NCBI RefSeq assembly: GCF_039724765.1 | Contig: NZ_CP155729.1 | Span: 1,869,501 to 1,933,500, forward strand | Length of the DNA stretch: 64,000 bases | From: Sagittula stellata E-37 | GTDB taxonomy: Bacteria; Pseudomonadota; Alphaproteobacteria; Rhodobacterales; Rhodobacteraceae | Direction: 5' to 3' | Shown: positions 34,859 through 45,376 of the stretch, one piece after another | How the letters are laid out: each line of letters opens with the position of its first letter | Numbering within the stretch: the first letter of the stretch is position 1 | Program-made: the position numbers and the translations under genes | The notes under the pieces: generated by a model | The model's database searches: none | The model's input: the letters and a program-made list of their open reading frames with translations, nothing else | What the model was told of the DNA's origin: nothing

Positions 34859-35686
34859 ATGACGACAAACGCCGAAACCCGCTATGCCATCGACCCGGCC
34901 ACCGCCAAGGGCCTGGATACACAAGGTTTGCGCGATCATTTCCACGTCGGCGGCCTGTTCGCGGAAGGCGAGATCAAGTTGGTCTATTCGCACTACGACC
35001 GGCTCATCCTTGGGTCTGCGGTGCCGGGGGCGACTGCGCTGGTCCTCGACCAAACGCCGGAGACCGGGACCGCGACGATCCTCGAACGGCGCGAGATGGG
35101 CATCCTGAACATCGGCGAAACCGGGACCGTCGAGGTCGGCGGCGAAAGCCACACCGTCGGCAAGGGCGAGGTGCTGTATGTCGGCATGGGGTCCGGCGCC
35201 GTGACGTTCAACGCGCCGGGACGGTATTACGTGCTGTCCGCCCCCGCGCACCGCGCCTGCCCGACGAAACTGGTAACCTTCGAGATGGCGCGCCACGTCG
35301 AGCTTGGCGCGCAAGAGACGAGCAACGAACGGACGATCCACCAGTTCGTGCACCCGGAGGTGGTCGAAAGCTGTCAGCTTGTCATGGGCTACACCCAGTT
35401 CAAACGCGGTTCGATCTGGAACACCATGCCCTGTCACCTGCACGACCGCCGTATGGAGGCGTATCTCTACTTCGACATACCCGAAGGCCAGCGTGTCTTC
35501 CACTTCATGGGAAAACCCGAAGAAACACGCCACATGGTGATCGCGAACGAAGAGGCGATCATCTCTCCGCCTTGGTCGATCCACGCGGGCGCGGGCACCT
35601 CGGCCTACACCTTCTGCTGGGCGATGGCAGGGGACAACGTCGACTTCACCGACATGGACATGGTGGCGATGGAGGACCTGCGTTGA
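34859..35686 (+). CDS. kduI: 5-keto-4-deoxyuronate isomerase
   Basis: A 275-residue cupin-fold isomerase that makes 2,5-diketo-3-deoxygluconate from 5-keto-4-deoxyuronate in breakdown of pectin- or glycosaminoglycan-type unsaturated uronates. The metal site CHLHDRRMEAYLYFD (H-x-H-x4-E) is intact and the length matches the family. AGGAG precedes ATG. The stop overlaps the kduD start codon. Confidence 0.95.
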   Translation: MTTNAETRYAIDPATAKGLDTQGLRDHFHVGGLFAEGEIKLVYSHYDRLILGSAVPGATALVLDQTPETGTATILERREMGILNIGETGTVEVGGESHTVGKGEVLYVGMGSGAVTFNAPGRYYVLSAPAHRACPTKLVTFEMARHVELGAQETSNERTIHQFVHPEVVESCQLVMGYTQFKRGSIWNTMPCHLHDRRMEAYLYFDIPEGQRVFHFMGKPEETRHMVIANEEAIISPPWSIHAGAGTSAYTFCWAMAGDNVDFTDMDMVAMEDLR

Positions 35687-36417
35687 GTTTCCGGATCGAC
35701 GGCAAGCGCGCGCTGGTCACCGGCGCCAACACCGGCATCGGGCAGGCCATCGCGGTCGGGCTGGCCGGGGCAGGCGCGCATGTGATCGCCGCCGGGCGCC
35801 GCTCCTGCGCAGGCACCGTCGCGGCCTGCGAAGCGGCGGGCGGCACGGCCGAGGAGTTGCTGCTGGACCTCGCCGACATCGACGCCAGCGTGGCAGCCCT
35901 GCCGGACGACCTGGACATTCTCGTGAACAACGCGGGCATCATCCGTCGCGAGGACGCCGTCGATTTCTCGGAAGCCGACTGGGACGATGTGATGGACGTG
36001 AACCTGAAGGCCGTCTTCATGCTGTGCCAGCGGTTCGCGAAGAACGCCCTTGCGCGCGACGCGGGCGGGCGGATCGTCAACATCGCCTCGCTCCTGTCCT
36101 TCCAGGGCGGCATCCGCGTGCCGTCCTACACCGCGTCGAAACACGGTGTCGCAGGCCTGACGAAGATCTTCGCCAACGAATGGGCGGCGAAGGGCATCAA
36201 CGTCAACGCCGTGGCCCCGGGCTACATCGCGACCAACAACACCGAGGCGCTGCGCAACGATCCCGACCGCAGCAAGGCGATCCTCGACCGTATCCCGGCG
36301 GGGAGGTGGGGCGATCCTGAGGACATTGCCGGGGCGGTGGTCTTTCTTTGTACACCCGCCGCCAAGTATGTCACGGGTGCGGTCCTGAACGTGGATGGAG
36401 GCTGGCTTGCCCGATAG
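35683..36417 (+). CDS. kduD: 2-deoxy-D-gluconate 3-dehydrogenase
   Basis: A 244-residue SDR that reduces 2,5-diketo-3-deoxygluconate to 2-keto-3-deoxygluconate with NADH. It shows TGANTGIG, NNAGIIRRED (82-91) and S136, Y149, K153. The best start is TTG 35683, which overlaps the kduI stop (TTGA) and has GGAGG eight bases upstream; no ATG fits. The 3' end overlaps the start of the next gene by about 20 bases. Confidence 0.93.
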   Translation: MSFRIDGKRALVTGANTGIGQAIAVGLAGAGAHVIAAGRRSCAGTVAACEAAGGTAEELLLDLADIDASVAALPDDLDILVNNAGIIRREDAVDFSEADWDDVMDVNLKAVFMLCQRFAKNALARDAGGRIVNIASLLSFQGGIRVPSYTASKHGVAGLTKIFANEWAAKGINVNAVAPGYIATNNTEALRNDPDRSKAILDRIPAGRWGDPEDIAGAVVFLCTPAAKYVTGAVLNVDGGWLAR

Positions 36418-37837
36418 GCTGGAACGGACGGGCGAAGCGCCCGAGATCGGTATCGTACACCTTGGCCCGGGGGCGTTCTTCCGGGCCTTCAACGCGGTCT
36501 ACACGGACGAGGTGCGCGGCGACGCGCCGTGGGGCATCTGCGCCGTCTCGCTGAAATCGCCGACGGCACGCGACCAACTGATGCCACAGGACGGCGTCTT
36601 CACTGCGGTCGAACTTGGGCCGGATGGCGAAGCGCGCCGCGTGATCGGGTCAATCGCCGAGGTGCTGGTGGCTCCGGAGGACCCAGAGGCCGTGGTCGAC
36701 GCGATGGCCGATCCCGCGGTCAAGGTTGTCTCCCTGACGATCACCGAGAAGGGATATGGCCACAACCCCTCCACCGGCGCGCTGGACCCTGCGCTTCCGG
36801 ATATCGCCCATGATCTCGACCAACCGGGCACGCCGCAGTCCGCCGTGGGCTTCATCTGCGCTGCCTTGGACCGCCGACGCACGGAAGGCCATGAGCCCTT
36901 CACCGTGCTGAGCTGCGACAACCTTCCGTCGAACGGAGCGCTCGCGAAGGGCGTGGTGCTCGATTTCGCGCGCCGTGTTTCGCCGGAGCTGGCGGACTGG
37001 ATCGGGGCCAAGGTGCCTTTCCCGGCGACCATGGTGGACCGCATCACGCCCGCCACGACCGAGGCCGACGTGGCCCGGCTGGCAGAGGCGGAGGGGTATG
37101 ACGACCCCGGCATGGTCGTGCACGAACCTTTCCGTCAGTGGGTGATCGAAGACCGCTTTGCCTCTGGCCGTCCGGACTGGGACAAGGCCGGGGCGCAATT
37201 CGTCGAAAGCGTCGAGGCGCACGAATTGATGAAGCTGCGCTGCCTGAATGGCACGCATTCGACGCTGGCCTATCTCGGCTATCTTGCGGGACACGAGACG
37301 ATCTCTGACGCGGTGGCCGATCCGGTCTTTGCCGCAATGTGCGAACGGCTGTGGGCGAAAGAGATCCTGCCGACCGTGCCGCAGCCCGAGGGCGAGGACC
37401 TGCCGGCCTATGCCGCCGCGCTGCTGGAGCGGTATCGCAACCCCGCGATCCGTCACCGCACATGGCAGATCGCGATGGACGGTTCGCAAAAACTGCCGCA
37501 GCGGCTGCTTGGAACGATCCGCGACAACCTTCAGGCCGGTCGCGTGCCGAGGGGGCTGTGCCTCGCCGTGGCGGGCTGGATGCGGTATGCCGGCGGCGTG
37601 GATGAGAAGGGCGCGCCCATCGACGTGCGCGACCCACTGGCGGCGCGGTTGAGGTCTGCTTCCGAGGGGGCCGATACGCCTGAGGGGAAGGTTGCGGCGT
37701 TGCTGGATGTCCGCGACGTCTTTGACGCGGGGCTGAGCGGGAATGCCGTTTTCCGCGAGGCGGTAACGGCGGCATATGTGTCGCTTGCCGAAATCGGCGC
37801 GCGCGCCACTGTCGCGGACTACCTGAAAACCGCGTGA
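36395..37837 (+). CDS. uxuB: Fructuronate reductase / mannitol dehydrogenase family
   Basis: A 480-residue long-chain polyol dehydrogenase: IGIVHLGPGAFFRAF for NAD binding and FPATMVDRITPAT plus LRCLNGTHSTLAYLG near the active site. In a uronate operon with uxaC it most likely reduces D-fructuronate to D-mannonate. Its relative mtlK lies 8 kb away in the polyol operon. ATG 36395 overlaps kduD; TTG 36407, with GGAGG five bases upstream, is also possible. No mannonate dehydratase gene is in the window. Confidence 0.85.
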   Translation: MEAGLPDRLERTGEAPEIGIVHLGPGAFFRAFNAVYTDEVRGDAPWGICAVSLKSPTARDQLMPQDGVFTAVELGPDGEARRVIGSIAEVLVAPEDPEAVVDAMADPAVKVVSLTITEKGYGHNPSTGALDPALPDIAHDLDQPGTPQSAVGFICAALDRRRTEGHEPFTVLSCDNLPSNGALAKGVVLDFARRVSPELADWIGAKVPFPATMVDRITPATTEADVARLAEAEGYDDPGMVVHEPFRQWVIEDRFASGRPDWDKAGAQFVESVEAHELMKLRCLNGTHSTLAYLGYLAGHETISDAVADPVFAAMCERLWAKEILPTVPQPEGEDLPAYAAALLERYRNPAIRHRTWQIAMDGSQKLPQRLLGTIRDNLQAGRVPRGLCLAVAGWMRYAGGVDEKGAPIDVRDPLAARLRSASEGADTPEGKVAALLDVRDVFDAGLSGNAVFREAVTAAYVSLAEIGARATVADYLKTA

Positions 37838-38091
37838 CAGGGGCGGGCTTCGGCCTGTGTCCCGTTCCTTCGCTCCCGGAGACCGCGTAAATGCCCGGCC
37901 CGCCGCGAGGTTTCGCGAAGAACCCATGAGCTGGCGGCCTGACGACGCCTGAGCACTTGGCCGCCCAAAGACCTGACGGCCCCGCGCGGTGGCTGCAAGG
38001 CGTGCCTTGACCACCTGATTGGGGCAGCGGACGGCCAACAGCGGGGCGCACGGCCGAAGCCGTGAAAGCTACGACCGTTGGCTCCGAGCCG

Positions 38092-39024
38092 TCAGGGCAG
38101 GGGAATGTGCTCTTCCCGGTCGCGGGGCGGCAGATCGAACATGCCCTTGCCCCAATGCGCTGCGCGCCATTCTTCCTTGGCGGCTTCGATCTTTTCGCGC
38201 GAGGAGGCCACGAAGTTCCACCATATGTAACGTGGGCCATTGAGTGTTTCGCCCCCCAAGGCCATCAGGCGCGCGCCTTCCGGCCCGGCTTCGACGGTGA
38301 TCGCGTCGCCGGGGCGGAAGACCATCATGCGGCCTGCCTCGAACGTCTGGCCTGCCACACGGACCGAGCCAATGGAGACATAGATGCCGCGGTCCTCATG
38401 ATCGTCGGGCAGGGGGAACCGCGCGCCGGCTTCCAGCGTCACGTCCAGGTAGAACGTGTCGGAATAGAGCGTGGCTGGTGCCGTCGCACCGAAGGCGCGG
38501 CCAAGGATCAGACGGGCGGACACACCGCCGTCGTTGAATTCCGGCAGGCTGGCCTTGCCGTGGTGCTCGAACACCGGATCGCTGTCTTCGCGATCCTCGG
38601 GCAACGCGATCCAAGTCTGGATGCCGAACAGACTGTTGGGACCGGAGCGGCCCTCGGCGGAGGTGCGTTCGGAGTGCGTGACACCCTTGCCGGCAATCAT
38701 CCAGTTGAGCTCACCGGGTCGGATGACCTGATCTGCGCCGGTGGAGTCTCGGTGGTGGAAGTCGCCGCGATACAGGTAGGTGACCGTGCCGAGCCCGATG
38801 TGGGGATGCGGGCGGATGTCAACGCCTTGCCCGGTCAGGAACTCCGCCGGACCGGCCTGGTCGAAGAAGATGAACGGGCCGACCATCTGGCGTTGCGGGG
38901 CGGGCAGGGCGCGCCGCACCTCGAAATCTCCAAGGTCGCGCGCACGTGGCACGATGACTGTTTCGATGGCGTCGGGTCCCGCATCGTCGGGATGCCCCGT
39001 GGTCAGATTCGGATTCCAGCTCAT
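38092..39024 (-). CDS. Pirin-family protein
   Basis: A 310-residue bicupin with the pirin metal site RPHPHIGLGTVTYLY (H73, H75) and KGVTHSE (H117, E119) and a pirin C-terminal domain ending in a lysine-rich helix. Bacterial pirins are Fe-binding; several have quercetinase activity and others regulate enzymes. This copy stands alone between the uronate and polyol operons. ATG 39024 has AGGAG upstream. Confidence 0.92.
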   Translation of the reverse strand: MSWNPNLTTGHPDDAGPDAIETVIVPRARDLGDFEVRRALPAPQRQMVGPFIFFDQAGPAEFLTGQGVDIRPHPHIGLGTVTYLYRGDFHHRDSTGADQVIRPGELNWMIAGKGVTHSERTSAEGRSGPNSLFGIQTWIALPEDREDSDPVFEHHGKASLPEFNDGGVSARLILGRAFGATAPATLYSDTFYLDVTLEAGARFPLPDDHEDRGIYVSIGSVRVAGQTFEAGRMMVFRPGDAITVEAGPEGARLMALGGETLNGPRYIWWNFVASSREKIEAAKEEWRAAHWGKGMFDLPPRDREEHIPLP

Positions 39025-39158
39025 GTCGATGGCTCCTGTGCGACAGTTGACCGTGGGATGATGATAGGCACCGCAGGGGCACGTGGCCACTCACGGATGC
39101 TGCGCAGGAACAAACACTTGACCCCCGTTTGCGGCGAACAATACTATCTTGTTAAAAT

Positions 39159-39180
39159 GTTTCGCGCGTAAAGAAAATGG
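39159..39180 (+). promoter_or_regulatory. Candidate LacI-type operator upstream of the regulator
   Basis: TTTCGCGCGTAAAGAAAATGG shares GTAAAGAAA and a following TGG with the site at 40292-40312 before smoE. It lies about 55 bases upstream of the regulator start in an AT-rich stretch, so it may serve autoregulation. Confidence 0.45.
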
Positions 39181-39232
39181 CCGGTGTTTGCGGAGAAGGC
39201 GGGCGGTGGTGCCGTGGGACAAGGAGCAAAGA

Positions 39233-40264
39233 ATGTCGGACCAGAGAATTCGGAACATGGAGCAATTTGCGACGGTCTGCGGCATCTCTCGTCCAACCCT
39301 GTCGAAGTACTTTCATGACCCCTCCAGCGTGCGAAAGTCGACCCGTCAGAAGATCGAGGACGCGCTGGAAGAGTTCGACTACCGGCCCAATATCTTCGCG
39401 ATCAACCAGAACCGGAAGCTGACGAAGAACGTCGGGATCGTGGTGCCCTATCTGGCCGATCCGTTCTTTGCCGAGATCGCCCGAAACATCGAGACCATGG
39501 TGATTGAGGCCGGCTTTCGTCCGATACTCCTGTCGTCGCACGGCAGCACCAGCCAGGAGATCGAGAACCTCGACAGCCTCCGGTCGATCAAGCCTGCCGG
39601 GGTGTTGATGGCCCCCCTTGGCCGCGCCTCCGACCGCATTGCGTTGGAAGCCTTTTGCAAGGATGTGCCGTCCGTCTTGTTCGACAGCAATATCAGTGAG
39701 TTGGGCGATGTATTTGTGGGGCACGATAACCTTCAGGCCACCACGCTGATCTGCGATTATCTGTGCCGAACGGGCACCTCGCCGGCCTTTTTCGAGATGC
39801 GGACGCCGACCAACCCGAACGCCTACCGCAGGCGCAAGGCCTACTCTGAGGCGATGGAACGGGAGGGGCGGCCCGTGCATCTGTTGCAGGTCGAGGGCGA
39901 GGACTGGGAGTTCGAACGGATCGGCTACGAAGGCGGGCTGAAGCTCATCGAGGAGCGCGGCCTGCCATCCGACACCATCCTTTGCTCAAACGACCGTCTC
40001 GCCATCGGGCTGCTGGCGGCCGCGTACGAAAAGGGTTTGCGCGTGGGGCGTGGATTCGGCACCTCGTTGCGCATCGCCGGGCACGATGACCACCCGTACT
40101 CGCGTTATACCTGCCCGTCACTCACGACCGTCAGCCAGGACTATACGGCAATCGCAGAACGCAGCGTCGACCTGCTGTTCAAGTTGATCGAGGGCGGTGA
40201 ACGCACTGATATCCGCCGGGAAATCCTCTTCGAAGGCAAACTTGTCATGCGAAACTCTGCGTAA
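39233..40264 (+). CDS. LacI-family regulator of the polyol operon
   Basis: A 343-residue regulator. The N-terminal helix-turn-helix (about 9-30, FATVCGISRPTLSKYFHD) and hinge are followed by a periplasmic-binding-like sugar domain. The C-terminal part has HDDHPYSRYTCPSLTTVSQD, as in other LacI proteins. It directly precedes the mannitol/sorbitol transporter genes in the same direction, and similar sites lie before both units, so it likely represses them until polyol is present. ATG 39233 has AAGGAG upstream. Confidence 0.92.
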   Translation: MSDQRIRNMEQFATVCGISRPTLSKYFHDPSSVRKSTRQKIEDALEEFDYRPNIFAINQNRKLTKNVGIVVPYLADPFFAEIARNIETMVIEAGFRPILLSSHGSTSQEIENLDSLRSIKPAGVLMAPLGRASDRIALEAFCKDVPSVLFDSNISELGDVFVGHDNLQATTLICDYLCRTGTSPAFFEMRTPTNPNAYRRRKAYSEAMEREGRPVHLLQVEGEDWEFERIGYEGGLKLIEERGLPSDTILCSNDRLAIGLLAAAYEKGLRVGRGFGTSLRIAGHDDHPYSRYTCPSLTTVSQDYTAIAERSVDLLFKLIEGGERTDIRREILFEGKLVMRNSA

Positions 40265-40291
40265 AGTTTCTGCGCTGCGGCAAGAAAGAAA

Positions 40292-40319
40292 TTTACGGGA
40301 GTAAAGAAATGGATTGACG
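40292..40319 (+). promoter_or_regulatory. Candidate operator and -35 box of the polyol operon
   Basis: The perfect inverted repeat TTTAC-GGGA-GTAAA (40292-40305) is followed by TTGACG (40314-40319), a good -35 box; the -10 region about 17 bases on is weak. The repeat resembles the site at 39159-39180, so the LacI regulator is the likely binder. Confidence 0.55.
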
Positions 40320-40381
40320 GAGTGCGACACTTGGTCTTAGCTATTGCCAGTTCGATCCAAGAGACCAAGGGAGGAAATTGG

Positions 40382-41683
40382 ATGAAACTGAAGAGCGCAC
40401 TGTTCGCAGTGAGCGCGCTCGTTTCTGTTGCCGCCACCGCGGCCACGGCCGAGACGCTGACCATCGCGACCGTCAACAACGGCGACATGATCCGGATGCA
40501 GGGTCTGACGAGCGACTTCACCGAAAAAACAGGTCACGAAGTCGAGTGGGTCACACTTGAGGAAAACGTGCTGCGCCAGCGCGTGACCCAGGACATCGCC
40601 ACCAAGGGCGGTCAGTTCGACATCATGACCATCGGCATGTACGAAACGCCGATCTGGGCCAAGAACGGCTGGCTGGTGGCGCTGGACGATCTCAGCGACA
40701 GCTACGACGCCGGTGACATCCTTCCGGCCATGCGCGACGGCCTCTCCTACGACGGCACGCTTTATGCTGCGCCGTTCTACGGTGAATCTTCGATGATCAT
40801 GTACCGCACCGACCTGATGGAAAAGGCCGGGCTGGAGATGCCGGACGCCCCGACCTGGGATTTCATCAAGGAAGCGGCCGCGGCGATGACCGACAAGGAC
40901 GCGGAAATCTACGGCGTGTGTCTGCGCGGCAAGGCCGGCTGGGGCGAGAACATGGCCTTCCTGACCGCCATGTCCAACTCCTTCGGCGCGCGCTGGTTCG
41001 ATGAGGACTGGACCCCGCAGTTCGACAGCGATGCATGGGCGACGACCCTGAACTTCTACCTCGACCTGATGAACAACTACGGTCCTCCGGGTGCTTCAAC
41101 CAACGGTTTCAACGAGAACCTGGCGCTGTTCCAGCAGGGCAAGTGCGGCATGTGGATCGACGCCACCGTGGCGGCGTCCTTCGTGACCAACCCCGATGAC
41201 TCGACCGTGGCGGACAAGGTTGGCTTCGCGCTGGCGCCGGACGCCGGCAACGGCAAGCGGGGCAACTGGCTCTGGGCGTGGGCGCTGGGTATCCCGGCGG
41301 GCACCGCCAAGGAAGACGCGGCCAAGCAGTTCATCGAGTGGGCGACCTCGAAGGACTACATCGAACTGGTTGCCGAAAACGAAGGCTGGGCCAACGTCCC
41401 CCCGGGCGCGCGCACCTCGCTTTACGAGAACCCGGAATACCAGAAGGTGCCGTTCGCCCAGATGACCCTGGACAGCATCAACTCTGCGAACCCGCTTGAG
41501 CCGACCGTGGACCCGGTTCCGTACCAGGGTGTGCAGTTCGTCGCGATCCCCGAGTTCGCCGGTATCGCAACCCAGGTCGGGCAGGAATTCTCGGCAGCGC
41601 TGGCAGGCCAGCAGTCGGCAGAAGAAGCGCTGGAAAAGGCGCAGTCGATCACGGCTGAGGAAATGGAAGCCGCAGGCTACTAA
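40382..41683 (+). CDS. smoE: Polyol ABC transporter substrate-binding protein
   Basis: A 433-residue periplasmic protein of the sugar-binding family 1. The signal peptide ends at about residue 23 (ATAATA before ETLTIATV). The mature part has YAAPFYGESSMIMYRTDLME and NLALFQQGKCGMWIDATV, typical of polyol binders. Gene order with smoF, G, K, S and mtlK matches the Rhodobacter sphaeroides sorbitol/mannitol operon. ATG 40382 has GGGAGGAAA upstream. Confidence 0.9.
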   Translation: MKLKSALFAVSALVSVAATAATAETLTIATVNNGDMIRMQGLTSDFTEKTGHEVEWVTLEENVLRQRVTQDIATKGGQFDIMTIGMYETPIWAKNGWLVALDDLSDSYDAGDILPAMRDGLSYDGTLYAAPFYGESSMIMYRTDLMEKAGLEMPDAPTWDFIKEAAAAMTDKDAEIYGVCLRGKAGWGENMAFLTAMSNSFGARWFDEDWTPQFDSDAWATTLNFYLDLMNNYGPPGASTNGFNENLALFQQGKCGMWIDATVAASFVTNPDDSTVADKVGFALAPDAGNGKRGNWLWAWALGIPAGTAKEDAAKQFIEWATSKDYIELVAENEGWANVPPGARTSLYENPEYQKVPFAQMTLDSINSANPLEPTVDPVPYQGVQFVAIPEFAGIATQVGQEFSAALAGQQSAEEALEKAQSITAEEMEAAGY

Positions 41684-41695
41684 AGCCTCCTCCCC

Positions 41696-41731
41696 GGTCC
41701 GGGGGCGACCGCTGCAGGTTGCCCCCGGACC
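41696..41731 (+). other. Long stem-loop between smoE and smoF
   Basis: A 15-bp stem (41696-41710 with 41717-41731, one G-T pair) closed by the loop GCTGCA, 12 bases after the smoE stop. No T-tract follows, so it more likely stabilises the upstream smoE mRNA than stops transcription. Confidence 0.7.
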
Positions 41732-41804
41732 AATCTGAATAACTCACATTTCATTCATGAACGTTCCGTGCGGCTGCCGTGCCGCCGGTGAGGGAGGACG
41801 TCAC

Positions 41805-42671
41805 ATGGCAACGCAACATTCGCGATCTGCCGCGCGGCTGATGATGGCACCCGCCGTCGTGCTGCTTTTGGGCTGGATGCTCGTACCCCTGCTGATGACG
41901 CTGTATTTTTCGTTCAAGAAGTACCTGCCACTGCGCGGCGGCGATCTTGGCTGGGCCGGCTTCGACAACTATGTGCGCTTCGTGACGTCCAGTGCCTTCT
42001 GGCCCTCGGTCATGACGACGCTGATCATCGTCGGCGGCGTGCTGGTCATCACCGTCGTCCTTGGGGTCTTCCTGGCACTTCTGCTGGATCAGCCGATGTG
42101 GGGGCAGGGCATCGTCCGACTTCTTGTCATCGCCCCGTTCTTCGTGATGCCTACCGTGTCGGCGCTGGTCTGGAAGAACATGTTCATGGACCCGGTGAAC
42201 GGCCTGTTCGCCCACCTCTGGAAGTTCTTCGGAGCAGCACCCGTCGAGTGGCTCTCCAACGCCTCGCTGACCTCGATCATCATGATCGTGTCGTGGCAGT
42301 GGCTGCCTTTCGCGACGCTCATCCTGCTGACCGCGATCCAGTCGCTCGACAGCGAGCAGCTCGAAGCGGCGGAAATGGACGGGGCGCCGGCGCACTCCCG
42401 CTTTGCATACATCATCCTGCCGCACCTCGGCCGGGCGATCACCATCGTGATCCTGATCCAGACGATCTTCCTGCTGTCGATCTTCGCGGAAATCTTCGTC
42501 ACCACCCAGGGCTCGTTCGGCACACGGACGCTGACCTACCTGATCTTCCAGCGTGTGCTGGAAAGCCAGAACGTCGGGCTCGGGTCCGCCGGGGGTGTCT
42601 ATGCCATCATCCTTGCCAACATCGTTGCCATCTTCCTGATGCGCATCGTCGGCAAGAACCTGGACGCGTGA
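41805..42671 (+). CDS. smoF: Polyol ABC transporter permease
   Basis: A 288-residue inner-membrane permease with six hydrophobic segments and the EAA-type motif EAAEMDGAPAHSRFAYIILP that contacts the ATPase. It belongs to the MalF-like group. ATG 41805 with AGGGAGGA is preferred to an in-frame ATG at 41757. The next permease starts 13 bases later. Confidence 0.92.
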   Translation: MATQHSRSAARLMMAPAVVLLLGWMLVPLLMTLYFSFKKYLPLRGGDLGWAGFDNYVRFVTSSAFWPSVMTTLIIVGGVLVITVVLGVFLALLLDQPMWGQGIVRLLVIAPFFVMPTVSALVWKNMFMDPVNGLFAHLWKFFGAAPVEWLSNASLTSIIMIVSWQWLPFATLILLTAIQSLDSEQLEAAEMDGAPAHSRFAYIILPHLGRAITIVILIQTIFLLSIFAEIFVTTQGSFGTRTLTYLIFQRVLESQNVGLGSAGGVYAIILANIVAIFLMRIVGKNLDA

Positions 42672-42684
42672 GGGAGGACTGAAC

Positions 42685-43515
42685 ATGGCTCGCGCAGTCA
42701 CAAGCCAGCGCAAGGCGCTGAACACCGCAATCGCCTGGGGGATCGGCCTGCTGATCTTCTTCCCGATCCTCTGGACCATCCTGACCAGCTTCAAGACCGA
42801 GGCCCAGGCCATTTCCGACCCGCCGGTCTTCCTGTTCTTCGACTGGACGCTGGAGAACTACGGGGTCGTGCAGGAGCGCTCGAACTACATGCGGTTCCTC
42901 TGGAACTCCGTCATCATCGCGGGCGGCTCGACCATCCTCGGGATCATCATCGCGGTGCCCGCCGCATGGTCGATGGCCTTCGTGCCTTCACGGCGGACCA
43001 AGGACATCCTGCTCTGGATGCTCTCAACCAAGATGCTCCCCGCAGTCGGCGTGCTCTATCCGATCTACCTGTTGTTCATCAAAATGGGTCTTCTCGACAC
43101 CCGTGTCGGACTTGTCATCGTGATGATGCTCATCAACCTGCCGATCATCGTCTGGATGCTTTACACCTACTTCCGCGAAATTCCGGGCGAGATCCTGGAA
43201 GCCGCGCGGATGGACGGTGCCAGCCTGAAGGAAGAGATCCTCTACGTGCTGACACCGATGGCAGTACCGGGGATCGCGTCCACGTTGCTCCTGAACTTCA
43301 TCCTCGCCTGGAACGAGGCGTTCTGGACCCTGAACCTGACCGCCGCCAAGGCGGCGCCGCTGACGGCTTTCATCGCCAGCTACTCCAGCCCCGAAGGGCT
43401 GTTCTACGCAAAACTCTCGGCGGCGTCCGTCATGGCCATCGCCCCGATCCTGATCATGGGCTGGTTCAGCCAGAAACAACTCGTCCGCGGCCTGACGTTC
43501 GGCGCGGTGAAATAA
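42685..43515 (+). CDS. smoG: Polyol ABC transporter permease
   Basis: A 276-residue MalG-like permease with six hydrophobic segments and the EAA motif [20 protein letters not shown]. It pairs with SmoF to form the membrane channel. GGAGG precedes ATG and the ATPase gene follows after 19 bases. Confidence 0.92.
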   Translation: MARAVTSQRKALNTAIAWGIGLLIFFPILWTILTSFKTEAQAISDPPVFLFFDWTLENYGVVQERSNYMRFLWNSVIIAGGSTILGIIIAVPAAWSMAFVPSRRTKDILLWMLSTKMLPAVGVLYPIYLLFIKMGLLDTRVGLVIVMMLINLPIIVWMLYTYFREIPGEILEAARMDGASLKEEILYVLTPMAVPGIASTLLLNFILAWNEAFWTLNLTAAKAAPLTAFIASYSSPEGLFYAKLSAASVMAIAPILIMGWFSQKQLVRGLTFGAVK

Positions 43516-43534
43516 GCGAGGGGGGAGAAGTAAC

Positions 43535-44535
<1,001 letters not shown>

Positions 44536-44539
<4 letters not shown>

Positions 44540-45309
44540 AAAAACTGGACGGAAAATCCGCGCTGATCACCGGCGCGGCACGGGGCATCGGCAAGGGGTT
44601 TGCCGATGCCTACCTGCGCGAAGGCGCGACTGTTGCCATCGGCGACATCGACATCGCGGCGGCAGAGGCAACGGCGGCGGAACTGGGGGAGGGCGCCTAT
44701 GCCGTTCACCTCGATGTGACGCAACAGCATAGCATCGACGAGGCCATCGCCGGTGTCGTCGAACGCGCGGGCAAACTCGACATCCTTGTGAACAACGCCG
44801 CCGTCTTCGACGCGGCCGAGACGGTGGACATTACCCGCGACAGCTATGACCGGCTGTATGCCATCAACGTGGCGGGTACGCTGTTCACCATGCAGGCCGC
44901 GGCGAAACAGATGATCGCGCAGGGGCACGGCGGCAAGATCATAAACATGGCCTCGCAGGCCGGTCGGCGGGGGGAAAGCCTCGTTCTCGTCTACTGCTCT
45001 ACCAAGGCGGCGGTGATCTCGATGACGCAATCCGCCGGGCTGAACCTGATCAAGCACGGCATCAACGTGAACGCCATCGCGCCGGGCGTGGTGGACGGCG
45101 AACACTGGGTCCACGTCGATTCCATGTTTGCCAAGCTCGAGGGCAAGCCGCTTGGCCAGAAGCGCCGAGAGGTCGAGGCGAGCGTGCCCGCAGGCCGCTA
45201 TGCCCTGCCCGGGGACCTGTCCCCCATGGCGGTTTTCCTGGCGTCGAGCGCCGCCGACTACGTGGTGGCCCAGACCTACAACGTCGACGGCGGGCAGTGG
45301 ATGAGCTGA
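44536..45309 (+). CDS. smoS: Sorbitol dehydrogenase (SDR)
   Basis: A 257-residue NAD-dependent SDR that oxidises D-sorbitol to D-fructose and galactitol to tagatose. The catalytic S140, Y153 and K157 are at the same positions as in the characterised Rhodobacter SmoS, and TGAARGIG and [11 protein letters not shown] are present. It is translationally coupled to smoK by a 4-base overlap. Confidence 0.93.
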
Positions 45310-45376
45310 CCGCCGAGCGGCCCCTTAATTGACATGTCGGGAGGCGTTGCTTCCCGCCCATCCCTGAGAGGTTCCC

